From NCBI GenBank assembly GCA_027487485.1, contig JAIYDN010000049.1, positions 62,001 to 126,000 on the forward strand: a stretch of DNA of 64,000 nt, written 5' to 3'. The translations under genes and the position numbers were made by a program. Positions 50,636 through 59,641 of the stretch are shown in pieces (position 1 is the first letter of the stretch; each line of letters starts with the position of its first letter). This stretch comes from Planctomycetaceae bacterium. Its GTDB lineage: Bacteria > Planctomycetota > Planctomycetia > Pirellulales > Pirellulaceae. The notes below the pieces were generated by a model. The model saw only the letters and a list, made by a program, of their open reading frames with translations. It had not been told where the DNA came from and searched no databases.

Positions 50636-53578
50636 CTACGGATAAACTCGAAATTCGGAACTGGTTAATATCCCCCACGCCAGCTCTTGCGCCACAATCG
50701 CTTTCTGATCGGGAACGCTGGCTAGCTGTTCGGCCACCCATTGTTTCTCGGAACCAGAAGGGTCGCGCGACAATAAGCCTCGATACATCAAGACGGCCGC
50801 TTGCTGTGGGTCCGGTTGTTGGATGGCAAGCCCAGAGGGATTGGTTCCGTTGGGTGCAGCCCAATTGAAGACCGCTCCACCATTGGCCATGTAAAGCGCT
50901 TGGTCGGGTGATGCAAAAAATTCGTCGCTTGTTTGGCCGACTCCGGAGGAATAAAGACTTGCGAAAACGTCCAGATTTCCGCGAAGCTTGTCGATGGCTT
51001 GCCTTGTCGCTTGGAGCTTTCTAGCGTCTTTCTGATCCTGGGGAGCATCGGCTGCCAGCGGGGCTTGTTTTTCTAGTTCAGCAAGCTCGTTGTTGACGTA
51101 GTTTCCAAATACGTGAGTCGCCTGAAGTGTGCTGAGCCCCAGTTGTTCCGGTGAAAGGATACGGTCTTGGGCCAGTTGAAAATCGATTTGACGATCGAGC
51201 AAGACACGTTGCATGGCGATCGCCGATTTATCGATTTCTTGCAGTCTCGCTTGATCGGCCACTTGGATCGCCTCGTTCGCTTGTTCGACAGCAAGAGCCG
51301 CTGCTGCCAAGGTCGGTTCGATCGCGGTTCGTTCTGCCGTCAGGCCTGTCACCACGGTGGCTTGCCGTTCGCTCTCCATGTCAATCTGTTGCAGTTCCCC
51401 TTGAATGACAGTCATCGCGGTTTGCTTGTTGGTCAAACTGGATTCGATCGCTTGTTTAGCAGACGCAAAAGAATCGGGTGAATCGACCAGCGCGGCCGAC
51501 TTATTCAGGGAATCCAACGTAGATTGCAGTTCCTTCATTTGAGTTTGGATTGCACTCATTTGTTGCTCTCCATTGGTCCGTTTGGATTGAATGGTTGCTG
51601 CAACCTGGATTGCATCAGCAAGGCGTTGCTGAGCTTCCGAGAATTGCTTCAGAATGTCGGCATGAGCGGCTGTCTTTTGCGATTTGACTTCCGACGCCAG
51701 CAACATGCTTTGTTCCGATTGCTTTGTTTGTTGAGATGCAGAGATCCAATCTTGGATGTGGTTCATTGCATCCAATCGCTTGGTGGCTAAAAGATGTTCC
51801 TGTTGGGCTTTTCTCCAAACATTGCGAGAGTCGACGAATACTTGATCGGCAGCACCCAAGCTTTGCTCGATCGGCTGCATTTGAGCGACGATCTCCGTAA
51901 TTTTAGTTCGTGCACTATCGACCGGGGGCACCATCGCGTCGCGTGCCACTGTGGCATCGGTCTTTGCTTTTTCGATTGCAGGAAGTTCAGCCTTGGCCGC
52001 TTCCAACTTGGCTTTGGCAACCGCGATGGCTTGGGCCACGTCAGGTTCCTCGGCAGGTAAAATTGCCTTTGCCTGTTCCAGCTTGGATGCGGCTTCTTCA
52101 AACAGCTTCTGCCGCGTCGTGCTATCCATCCATTGTTTTGTCACCTTATCGAGCAACAGGTTGGCGTCGTCCAATTTCTTTTTCACATCGTTGTACACGA
52201 TCTCGGCTTTATCCAGTTCTGCCCGAACAAGAACGCGTTGACTTTGAATCGCACGCCAATCGGATTCCGCCTTTTCCATCTCTTCGTTCGCAGCCTTGGC
52301 AGCCGTTGCCAAATTTGGTAGTTGCGATTCAAGGCTTAGCTTTTGGGCCGCCACCTTTTGTGTCAAAGCAATTACGGGCTCGGTGGATACATCCAAAACC
52401 GATTGATGCAGCAACGACGATGCGATCGCTGGCTGGCTCGAACGACGGTATGCATCGCTCAGGGCAATCTGTTCGATGAGCGATCGAGCATCGTACTTGG
52501 ATGCGATCAGCGATTGAGTGATCGCGGCTAGCAGCTCGGGGTTAGAAGGTGGATTATCCGCATGGTGCATATCCAAAGGGTGGACAATCCCACGCCCCAT
52601 CATCAATGCCCATACTCGATTTGCCCAGTTTTCAGCGAAGGCTTGCTGGTCTGTTGTAATTTGGTTGACCAGTGCGGCTCGACGGCTGGTTGAGGGAGCT
52701 TTGTTAGCTCCTTCGTATGCATCGGGCTTGGGTGAGGCCAAATAACGTTGATCCGGTAGCTCGTAGGCATCAAACTGTTCTTTGCCACCCGGAATCCGAG
52801 CGCCTGTTCGAAACAAGACACCTTTGTCAAAGACCGATTCGAAAGGTGCATCCCCCGCAGCGCGTTCGATATAGAGCTGCAGCTTTTGCTCGGCTCCTTT
52901 GTCGTCTTTGTATTTGGCTTCCGCGAGAGTGCTCGGTGAGAAAAAAGCGAGGAGACCGTGGTAATCGATTTGAAGGTAATCATCTACGCTGGGATGGTCA
53001 TGGCATTGATTGCATTGCATGTCGCGACCGAACATGATTCGCCCAGCATCCCGGGCGATGGCATGCGAATCTCCCTCGCGATCCAAAAAGAATCGCTGTG
53101 CAGGACGTTGCGATCCATTCCACCAATCACTGGAAATGATCTCTTTAACAATAACATCGATCGACTTTCGTGCATCGACCGTTTTCCGCAGATAGCTTAT
53201 CCAAGCGGTTCGGTCCACGTACTTGTTCGGACGACGCTGAAGCATGGTTTTGTCGAGCCATTCCACCATCCGTTCGCGGTGGAGCGGGTCATCTAGAAAG
53301 CGCCGAACCCAACGCGCCCATCGATCGGGCGACGTATCCGCCAAGTACTCGTCCAATTCCGCCTGAGTCGGACCAACCAGACGCAAGTCCAAAGACAAGC
53401 GTCGCAACTGCAACCCGTCCGCTTCCGGATTCCCGGTCAGCAAATCAAGCTCACGCGAAATCAACGTGTCGATGGGAGAGGGTTGAGTCTGCGCTGTGAT
53501 GCTCCCCGGCAGTGCAAAGATGACGATAGACATCAAGCACCAAATGGGGGAAAAAAGCGACGAATGAGATTTTCTCAT
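50636..53578 (-). CDS. Secreted DUF1549/DUF1553 protein with a long coiled-coil insert
   Basis: 980 residues from ATG 53578 with a signal peptide (core PIWCLMSIVIFALPGS). DUF1549 covers about 30-240 and has one CXXCH motif, MQCNQCHDHP. The first part of DUF1553 (VNQITTDQQAFAENWANRVW, then NPPSNPELLAAITQSLIASK) runs to about residue 395. An Ala/Gln/Lys/Glu-rich coiled coil of roughly 370 residues follows (about 410-780). The C-terminal DUF1553 part (PDQALYMANGGAVF, then LAWGILTSSEFRVYP) closes the protein. The coiled coil thus splits DUF1553. No PSCyt1 or Ig-like domain is present, unlike the paralogue at 2573. First gene of its operon. Confidence 0.9.
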   Translation of the reverse strand: MRKSHSSLFSPIWCLMSIVIFALPGSITAQTQPSPIDTLISRELDLLTGNPEADGLQLRRLSLDLRLVGPTQAELDEYLADTSPDRWARWVRRFLDDPLHRERMVEWLDKTMLQRRPNKYVDRTAWISYLRKTVDARKSIDVIVKEIISSDWWNGSQRPAQRFFLDREGDSHAIARDAGRIMFGRDMQCNQCHDHPSVDDYLQIDYHGLLAFFSPSTLAEAKYKDDKGAEQKLQLYIERAAGDAPFESVFDKGVLFRTGARIPGGKEQFDAYELPDQRYLASPKPDAYEGANKAPSTSRRAALVNQITTDQQAFAENWANRVWALMMGRGIVHPLDMHHADNPPSNPELLAAITQSLIASKYDARSLIEQIALSDAYRRSSQPAIASSLLHQSVLDVSTEPVIALTQKVAAQKLSLESQLPNLATAAKAANEEMEKAESDWRAIQSQRVLVRAELDKAEIVYNDVKKKLDDANLLLDKVTKQWMDSTTRQKLFEEAASKLEQAKAILPAEEPDVAQAIAVAKAKLEAAKAELPAIEKAKTDATVARDAMVPPVDSARTKITEIVAQMQPIEQSLGAADQVFVDSRNVWRKAQQEHLLATKRLDAMNHIQDWISASQQTKQSEQSMLLASEVKSQKTAAHADILKQFSEAQQRLADAIQVAATIQSKRTNGEQQMSAIQTQMKELQSTLDSLNKSAALVDSPDSFASAKQAIESSLTNKQTAMTVIQGELQQIDMESERQATVVTGLTAERTAIEPTLAAAALAVEQANEAIQVADQARLQEIDKSAIAMQRVLLDRQIDFQLAQDRILSPEQLGLSTLQATHVFGNYVNNELAELEKQAPLAADAPQDQKDARKLQATRQAIDKLRGNLDVFASLYSSGVGQTSDEFFASPDQALYMANGGAVFNWAAPNGTNPSGLAIQQPDPQQAAVLMYRGLLSRDPSGSEKQWVAEQLASVPDQKAIVAQELAWGILTSSEFRVYP

Positions 53579-53787
53579 GTCGGACCGAATGGGGTGGGAG
53601 GTGGGGACCAATCGATTTCGGTATTCGACTGGCGTAAAGGAAGGCTGGTGGTTTGATCGACTTCTCGGTTGTGGACGCCTTGGGATTGTTCGTGAAAACG
53701 CTTGTTTTCAACCCCATCTCCAGCCTTGTCATCGATGTAACCCTTCCATCCTACTTGGTATGGCCCACCCAAGTCAACGACCCTGAG

Positions 53788-53808
53788 CAAAACCCCCTAC
53801 TTTGGGGT
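53788..53808 (-). terminator. Possible weak terminator
   Basis: On the minus strand ACCCC, a 7-nt loop and GGGGT are followed by TTTG, about 45 nt after the stop of the secreted hypothetical gene. The stem is short and the T-run brief. Confidence 0.3.
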
Positions 53809-53851
53809 GGCACATTGCGGGATGAAGTACGAAATGTCGCAGTGTTTTGCG

Positions 53852-54811
53852 TCAGTTCGACTTTTTGGAAACAGAGGTTTCGAGCCATTCTTGGAAAGAC
53901 AGTTTGAGCTTTCCTTTTTGCTTTTGGATTTCCGCGTTCATCTTCTGAACCAGTTTCTCGCGGTAGTCTTCCAATTTGGAGTCGAGGACTTCTTGGATTC
54001 CTTTTCCTAGGATGTCTGCGGCTGGTCCTTGAATTTGGCTGATCCGTTCGACGTCCAAATTTTGCAATCCGACAGAAGCATCCAAAACCACCGGCAAGAG
54101 TTCCACGTCGGGCGGTACTTTCAGCAGATTGACGCGGACTTCGATATCGCAAACCACATTCAATTCCACAGTCGCCGTCGCATTGGTGGAGATACTGTAC
54201 AGCTGGACATCGCGAACCCATTCGCTGACCCGTCCGAACAGTTTCAGAGGAGCGATCACTTTGGTTTCGACTCGAATCGGAGCTCCGAGAGGGAATTCGA
54301 TCTTGGTAATTTCGATAGCAAGTTTTTCTTCCGGATCGATAAACTCGATGAAATAGCGGGACCAAGTCCCATGTTTGGCGGTTTTCTTTTTCCGCTTGGT
54401 CTCCAGTTTCCAGCCCTCGCGGCGCAATGTGATGCCGTTAAAAACTTCCTTGGTGCGGTTCCATTTTCGATTGTCTTCGTAGCTGGGTGGCAGGTTTCGC
54501 AGCACCAACCACCGAACCCAGGACGACAGTTCCTGACGCTCATCGGCCGTCGCTGGACGCGCGACCTCTTCCAAGGTTTCTGGCAATACTAGCTTGGATG
54601 GATTGGGGCGTTCCGCTTCCGGAATGGGCTCGTATTCTTCGTCAAAGAAGTGACTCAAATCGGGAGAATCGTTATTCCGACCGGCAGCTGGTTCTTGGGT
54701 CGAGCCCGGGGTTGCAAACTGGAACCACACGGTCAACATCCAAAACACTTGAAGAATGAGCCGAAAAGTGGATGACACGGAGTTCGTTTGAGAGCAATTT
54801 CCAGTTCCCAT
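53852..54811 (-). CDS. Secreted hypothetical protein (319 aa)
   Basis: I do not recognise a family. A hydrophobic signal (FRLILQVFWMLTVWFQFA) at about 17-34 is followed by an acidic linker and a domain of regular beta strands (WSRYFIEFIDPEEKLAIEIT, PIRVETKVIAPLKLFG, ATATVELNVVCDIEVRVNLL). The last 60 residues are a basic helical tail (VLDSKLEDYREKLVQKMNAE, then KGKLKLSFQEWLETS). The strand pattern resembles lipid-binding SMP/BPI-like or Lol-type folds, but that is only an impression. It is divergent from the cytochrome/cupredoxin gene. Confidence 0.7.
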   Translation of the reverse strand: MGTGNCSQTNSVSSTFRLILQVFWMLTVWFQFATPGSTQEPAAGRNNDSPDLSHFFDEEYEPIPEAERPNPSKLVLPETLEEVARPATADERQELSSWVRWLVLRNLPPSYEDNRKWNRTKEVFNGITLRREGWKLETKRKKKTAKHGTWSRYFIEFIDPEEKLAIEITKIEFPLGAPIRVETKVIAPLKLFGRVSEWVRDVQLYSISTNATATVELNVVCDIEVRVNLLKVPPDVELLPVVLDASVGLQNLDVERISQIQGPAADILGKGIQEVLDSKLEDYREKLVQKMNAEIQKQKGKLKLSFQEWLETSVSKKSN

Positions 54812-54963
54812 CCAAGCTCACCCGCAAATGGACTAAAATCGTACGGAGACATCGATTCATTCTCTCTACGATAGAGTCTTACGAAATGCAAGCACAAGAT
54901 CAGAATCCAGGATTGCCCCCTCTTCATTCGCTCACAGACTGTCGCTTGCGGTTGAGTTGGGGT

Positions 54964-57900
54964 ATGCACCAGATCGTCCGCCCAGGCTTTGCCATGGTGT
55001 TCCTGACTCTTGAGCTTTTGATGACGTTAACCTTGGGAATGCTGCCAACAGGAATGCTGTCCACGGCGAGAGCTTACATCGCCCAGGATGCGATCCCCCA
55101 ATTGGAAGGGCCCTATTCCGAAGAGCCCTACTCGGAGGATAAAGTGCTGGCGATCACAGCCCGCGCAAAAGAAGTGGGGAGCTTCGATCGGGGACTAAAA
55201 ATCTACACGCGAGCCAAGTCCGCATGCTTCTCTTGCCACCGAATTGGATCGGCAGGTGGAGTCATTGGGCCTGAGTTGATTGTATCCTCCAAGCTTCGAA
55301 CACCGAATGAACTAGTCGAGAGCTTGCTTTGGCCGAACCGTGTCATTGCCAAAGAATTCCAGCCCATCAAGATCGTAACGACAGAGGGTGAGCCCATCTC
55401 GGGCTACGAGATTGCGAACGAGTCAAACGATTCCGTGCTGGCCATTCAGGATCCATCCACTCGGAGTGTCACGAAGTTGGAGCGAAGCGAGATCGAGAAC
55501 CAAGCGAATGGGCAGTCCTTGATGCCGACCGGTTTAGTCGGCTCGCTGGCAGAACAAGAGTTGGCGGATTTGGCCCGCTTTCTTATGGATCTTGGCAAGT
55601 CGGAGTCGCTGGATCTGCCAGCGATTGAATCGGCAATACGAGCAGCCAGCACGCACGAGCCGACGGACTTTCCGCTGGTGGCGAAGCCTGTGAACCCGAA
55701 ACTCAACCCTGCCTGGACGGAGCACATCAATCGGGACCGGATCTATGACTTCTACACGAAGCAAGCGATTCACTTCACCGGTTCCCCTGAAGCAAGGCAA
55801 GCAACCATGTTGACCTCCTTTCCGGGGTTGGATGGAGCCAGCAATGGGCATTGGGGAAACCAGAATGAAGCGTTTTGGCAAGGCAACGAAATGAATCAAG
55901 CCGTTCAAGGAAGTGTTCTGTGCAATGTCCTCTCGATTGCGCCGCGTCCTATCGCAAGGGCCGTATGCATACGCCTAGGACAGACCCTTTCGTTATCGGC
56001 ATGCTTCAATCCGGATACGTTAGCGTACGAAAAACTGTGGACAGGTGGATTTGTTAAATTCTCGAACGTGCGTCACGGCTTGATGGATGGTGTCAGGATC
56101 GAAGGAACGGAGAAGCCTTTGCCGGCTGAAGCTGGTCCATTGCGAGATTGGATGCCGCAGTATGCCAAGTCCGACATTCGCTACCAGGGCTACTACGTTT
56201 ATGAAAACCAAGTCCTGTTTCTGTACTCGATCGATGGAGTGGACTTTATCGACGCACCCATCGAACAATCGGGAAGTCTCAAACGAATTGTTGCACCCAA
56301 GTCGACACACCCCATGCGAGCGATGTTGAAGGGTGGGGCGAGCCAATGGCCGCAGGTCCTTGAAACCGATATCTCGCTGGGGGATGCAAATGGTTTTGCG
56401 GTCGATACGATTGCTTTGCCGTTCCAGAACCCATGGAATACGCTTTTGTACTGTGGTGATCATGCGTTCATGCAGGATGGGACAGCGATCCTGGTGACGA
56501 TGCAAGGAGACGTATGGCGAGTCTCTGGTGTTGCCTATGATGCCAAGTCGCCCAACAAGAAGGCGTCTTGGAGACGCATTGCGAGCGGCCTTCATCAGCC
56601 CCTGGGAGTCGTTGTCCGAGCGGAACAGATTTTCGTTTTGGGTCGAAACCAGATCACCCGACTTAACGATCTGAACGGGGACGGCGAAACCGATTGGTAC
56701 GAATGCTATTCCAATCAATTCACGACTTCGCCCGGCGGGCATGATTACATATGCGGCCTGCAACAAGACCAAGCAGGCAATTTCTATACGGCTTCTGGGA
56801 ATGAAGGCGTTGTGCAGATTGCAGCCGACGGCAGATCCTCGACAGTCATTGCAACCGGGCTTAGAAACTCGGACGGACTAGGTATTCTGCCAGACGGAAC
56901 CATCACGGTGCCAGCTTCCGAAGGGGATTGGACTCCGACCTCGATGATCTATCAGATTCAGCCCAAGTCGTTCTCATCCAAGGGAGAACCCATCTTTGAA
57001 ACCAAGCCTCCTGCATTCTGTGGTTATCGAGGTCCTCGCCCAGGTCAGGAGATTCAGTTGCCTTTGCTTTATTTGCCGCGTGGGGTGGATAACTCCAGCG
57101 GTGGTCAGGTGTGGATCGATGACGCGCGCATGGGGCCACTGGATCAGAGCTTAGTCCATACGTCTTTCGGGACGGGTCGAGCGATGTTGATACTACGAGA
57201 TCGCGTCGGAGAACAATGGCAAGGGGCAGCTGTCGTTTTGCCTGGCGAGTACCGCGCGGGTACGCATCGAGCTCGAACCAATCCCAAGGATGGCATGTTG
57301 TATTTGTCTGGCATGGCTGGATGGGGGACTTACACGCCTGATTCCGGTTGCTTCCAAAGGCTTCGCTATACAGGCGAGACGGTCCAGTTGCCCACGGCCT
57401 TTCACGTTCATGAAAACGGGGTGTCGGTTTCTTTTCGAGAACCGATCGATCGCGAGACTGTCGAAAACGCTTCGGCTCAGTTCGCACAGTGTTGGAACTA
57501 TCGTTACTCACCCGGGTACGGATCTAAGGAATTTTCCGCATTGCGAGCCCCGATGATCGGTCACGACAAATTGACGATAGCTTCATCGCATGTGTTAGAA
57601 GATGGCAAAACCTTGTTTCTTGAACTGCCTGATCTTCAGCGTTGTAGCCAGTTGCATCTTCGGATCCAGGTGGGGAAAGAGGATTGGCAGGAATTGTTTG
57701 CGACTGTTCATGCGATGGATACTGCGCGAACCGATCTTCCAGCCCGGTCATCCCAAGCTAGGTCCGGAACCAATGCGCAGGAGACGATCGTCGCAAAGAC
57801 TCTTTTGCCGCATCCCATGGTTCGAGATTTGGAATGGCTCCAACGAAGCATTCCAAACCCATGGCGCACCAAGATCGAAAAATCGCGTCCGATACGGATT

Positions 57901-58260
57901 GAAGCGCGCGACAACCTTCAGTACTCCACGAAGACTTTAGAATGCAAAGCCGGCGAGGCGATTCAGCTGACTTTTGCGAACCCCGACGTGGTACCTCATA
58001 ATTGGGCCCTTTTGCGGCCGAACTCGCTTGAAAAAATTGGTGCCATGGCAAATGGACTGGTGAACGATCCCGACGCTTACCTGCGACACTATGTGCCTGA
58101 AAGCAAAGATGTACTCTGTTACACGGATATTGTGGAGCCTAAAGAAGAAGGAACTATATTCTTTGTGGCCCCGACGGAACCCGGACGCTACCCGTTTCTG
58201 TGCACTTTTCCAGGACATTGGATGGTGATGAATGGGGAATTGGTCGTCCGAATGCCTTAA
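54964..58260 (+). CDS. Secreted cytochrome c / beta-propeller / cupredoxin fusion
   Basis: About 1098 residues. Several starts are possible (54772, 54886, 54964); 54964 gives the best signal peptide (GFAMVFLTLELLMTLTLGM). A c-type haem motif ACFSCHRIG lies at about 87-95 with a cytochrome-like fold to about 215. A DUF6797-like beta region is followed by a propeller resembling glucose-sorbosone dehydrogenases (VRAEQIFVLGRNQITRLNDL, then NGDGETDWYECYSNQF, GLRNSDGLGILPDG). The last 100 residues form a cupredoxin: VVPHNWALL supplies a His ligand and LCTFPGHWMVM the Cys, His and Met of a type 1 copper site. It plausibly passes electrons from an oxidised substrate to copper or haem. Confidence 0.85.
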   Translation: MHQIVRPGFAMVFLTLELLMTLTLGMLPTGMLSTARAYIAQDAIPQLEGPYSEEPYSEDKVLAITARAKEVGSFDRGLKIYTRAKSACFSCHRIGSAGGVIGPELIVSSKLRTPNELVESLLWPNRVIAKEFQPIKIVTTEGEPISGYEIANESNDSVLAIQDPSTRSVTKLERSEIENQANGQSLMPTGLVGSLAEQELADLARFLMDLGKSESLDLPAIESAIRAASTHEPTDFPLVAKPVNPKLNPAWTEHINRDRIYDFYTKQAIHFTGSPEARQATMLTSFPGLDGASNGHWGNQNEAFWQGNEMNQAVQGSVLCNVLSIAPRPIARAVCIRLGQTLSLSACFNPDTLAYEKLWTGGFVKFSNVRHGLMDGVRIEGTEKPLPAEAGPLRDWMPQYAKSDIRYQGYYVYENQVLFLYSIDGVDFIDAPIEQSGSLKRIVAPKSTHPMRAMLKGGASQWPQVLETDISLGDANGFAVDTIALPFQNPWNTLLYCGDHAFMQDGTAILVTMQGDVWRVSGVAYDAKSPNKKASWRRIASGLHQPLGVVVRAEQIFVLGRNQITRLNDLNGDGETDWYECYSNQFTTSPGGHDYICGLQQDQAGNFYTASGNEGVVQIAADGRSSTVIATGLRNSDGLGILPDGTITVPASEGDWTPTSMIYQIQPKSFSSKGEPIFETKPPAFCGYRGPRPGQEIQLPLLYLPRGVDNSSGGQVWIDDARMGPLDQSLVHTSFGTGRAMLILRDRVGEQWQGAAVVLPGEYRAGTHRARTNPKDGMLYLSGMAGWGTYTPDSGCFQRLRYTGETVQLPTAFHVHENGVSVSFREPIDRETVENASAQFAQCWNYRYSPGYGSKEFSALRAPMIGHDKLTIASSHVLEDGKTLFLELPDLQRCSQLHLRIQVGKEDWQELFATVHAMDTARTDLPARSSQARSGTNAQETIVAKTLLPHPMVRDLEWLQRSIPNPWRTKIEKSRPIRIEARDNLQYSTKTLECKAGEAIQLTFANPDVVPHNWALLRPNSLEKIGAMANGLVNDPDAYLRHYVPESKDVLCYTDIVEPKEEGTIFFVAPTEPGRYPFLCTFPGHWMVMNGELVVRMP

Positions 58261-58290
58261 ATTCGGCATGACCTGTATCCCCATCTAACG

Positions 58291-58296
58291 TATAAT
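58291..58296 (+). promoter_or_regulatory. Possible -10 box TATAAT
   Basis: A consensus TATAAT lies 135 nt before the lipoprotein gene. The best -35 candidate 17 nt upstream (around CATGACC) is poor, so this is tentative. Confidence 0.25.
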
Positions 58297-58430
58297 TGGG
58301 TTTGAGTACTTTTTTGGCCGGCTGCACGCTTGAAGTGTGGAGTTCGCCCGCAATGAACACCTAAACGTTGTGACCTCATGCAACGTTTACCCGCCAACCA
58401 ATTGCGTTTTCATGCTCTCTCGGTTTCGAG

Positions 58431-59636
58431 TTGATTTTGCGTAATCCTTGCACACACTTTGCTAGCTTTTCGGCTTTTGCTATTTCGTTCGGTTGCTTTG
58501 CGGGCTGCAATCCCAAGTATGAAGCCCGCGTCTACGACGCGCCGAAGGTGGAATCGCAATTTGTAAGGCAACCCCCGGCCACCCCCGAGGTGCCTGTCCG
58601 CCGCCCTGGTCCGATGATGGGAAAAAGCGCGATCCCGCTCCAAGACCGAAGGATCCTTGCGGCAGCGATTCCCGAGGGTTCGGTTGTGTTTTTCCTGAAA
58701 TCGACGGACACCATCGAGCGACTGAATCGGGTCCAAGCCAACTTTCGGTCGGTGGTAGAGCGGTTTGCGATCGACCTGCCGAATCAAAAGCTTCTGTTTG
58801 ATTTGCCGGAGGGCTGGTCGGTTCGATGGCGGGAGAACGATATCGCCAAAGCGGAACTGAATGTCAATGTTGGCTCGGAAAAGCCGGTCATGTTCACCAT
58901 CACGGACCTTGCGAAACCTGAAGATCAAAAGGGCTGGGAGCAATACTTGCTGAGCAACATCAATCGATGGCGGGAGCAGCTGAGCTTACCCCCGATCGAT
59001 TTTGCAGCTTTAGAACAGCAGCTTCCGAAAATCGAGCGCGAGGGAGCGAGCTTACCGTCTTACATTTTTGATAATACGGGTGCTAACAGTCCAGCATCTG
59101 GACAATCTGCCGCACCCACTGCTCCCATAGAAAATGCATCGGCAACCCCAGGTCCAAGTGGTCCGGCAGCCCTGCCCATGGCACCCCCGGTCGCGAACCA
59201 GTCCCCTGTCAAACTCGTTTATGACAAACCAGAAACCTGGGAGTTGCTGCCGGCTCGAGATTTTCGGTTGGCATCGTTCAAGATCCTGTCGGAGGGTGGG
59301 GGCGAGGTTGTCGTCAGCATGGCGAAAGACTCACCACTGCAAAATGCGAAGATGTGGTCTGAACAAGTTTTGCAATCCGGCGACGAAGCGAAAATTGACG
59401 AACTTGCCAACAAGGTGCTTGCGGAAGCGGAGGACGTTATCGCGGGCGATCGGCCTGGGAAGCTTTTGTCCATCCGAGCAAGCGATGAGCCGACCGCTCC
59501 TACTTTGATTATCGCCTCCATCCCAACGGGTGAGAACGAAATCTGCTTGTTCGTCAAATTGAAGTCCGAACTAAAAACATCCGAAATCGAAAAGGCGAAT
59601 CTGATTCGCTTCATCAACTCAATACGCTGGGAGTAA
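58431..59636 (+). CDS. Hypothetical lipoprotein
   Basis: About 401 residues from TTG 58431 (TTG 58437 also possible). The N-terminus has a short signal (FASFSAFAISFGCFAGCNPK) with a likely lipobox ending in Cys. Two similar strand-rich halves (about 70-205 and 265-400) are joined by a low-complexity Ala/Pro/Ser linker. The halves share a pattern: a W at the start of a strand (LPEGWSVRW, PETWELLPA), then a lysine- and alanine-rich helix and a W-E-Q motif (GWEQYLLSNINRW, MWSEQVLQSGD). This suggests an internal duplication. It lies 5 nt before the CcsBA gene, so they share a transcript. Confidence 0.75.
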   Translation: MILRNPCTHFASFSAFAISFGCFAGCNPKYEARVYDAPKVESQFVRQPPATPEVPVRRPGPMMGKSAIPLQDRRILAAAIPEGSVVFFLKSTDTIERLNRVQANFRSVVERFAIDLPNQKLLFDLPEGWSVRWRENDIAKAELNVNVGSEKPVMFTITDLAKPEDQKGWEQYLLSNINRWREQLSLPPIDFAALEQQLPKIEREGASLPSYIFDNTGANSPASGQSAAPTAPIENASATPGPSGPAALPMAPPVANQSPVKLVYDKPETWELLPARDFRLASFKILSEGGGEVVVSMAKDSPLQNAKMWSEQVLQSGDEAKIDELANKVLAEAEDVIAGDRPGKLLSIRASDEPTAPTLIIASIPTGENEICLFVKLKSELKTSEIEKANLIRFINSIRWE

Positions 59637-59641
59637 ACAAC

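Noticed and set aside
49888-50868. A 326-codon plus-strand frame opposite DUF1501 and DUF1553
   Set aside because: Antisense shadow of two motif-rich genes; no ribosome binding site or family match.
53751-54365. A 204-codon arginine- and serine-rich minus-strand frame
   Set aside because: It overlaps the secreted hypothetical gene (53852-54811) in another frame, has no signal peptide or motif, and its composition is typical of a shadow frame.
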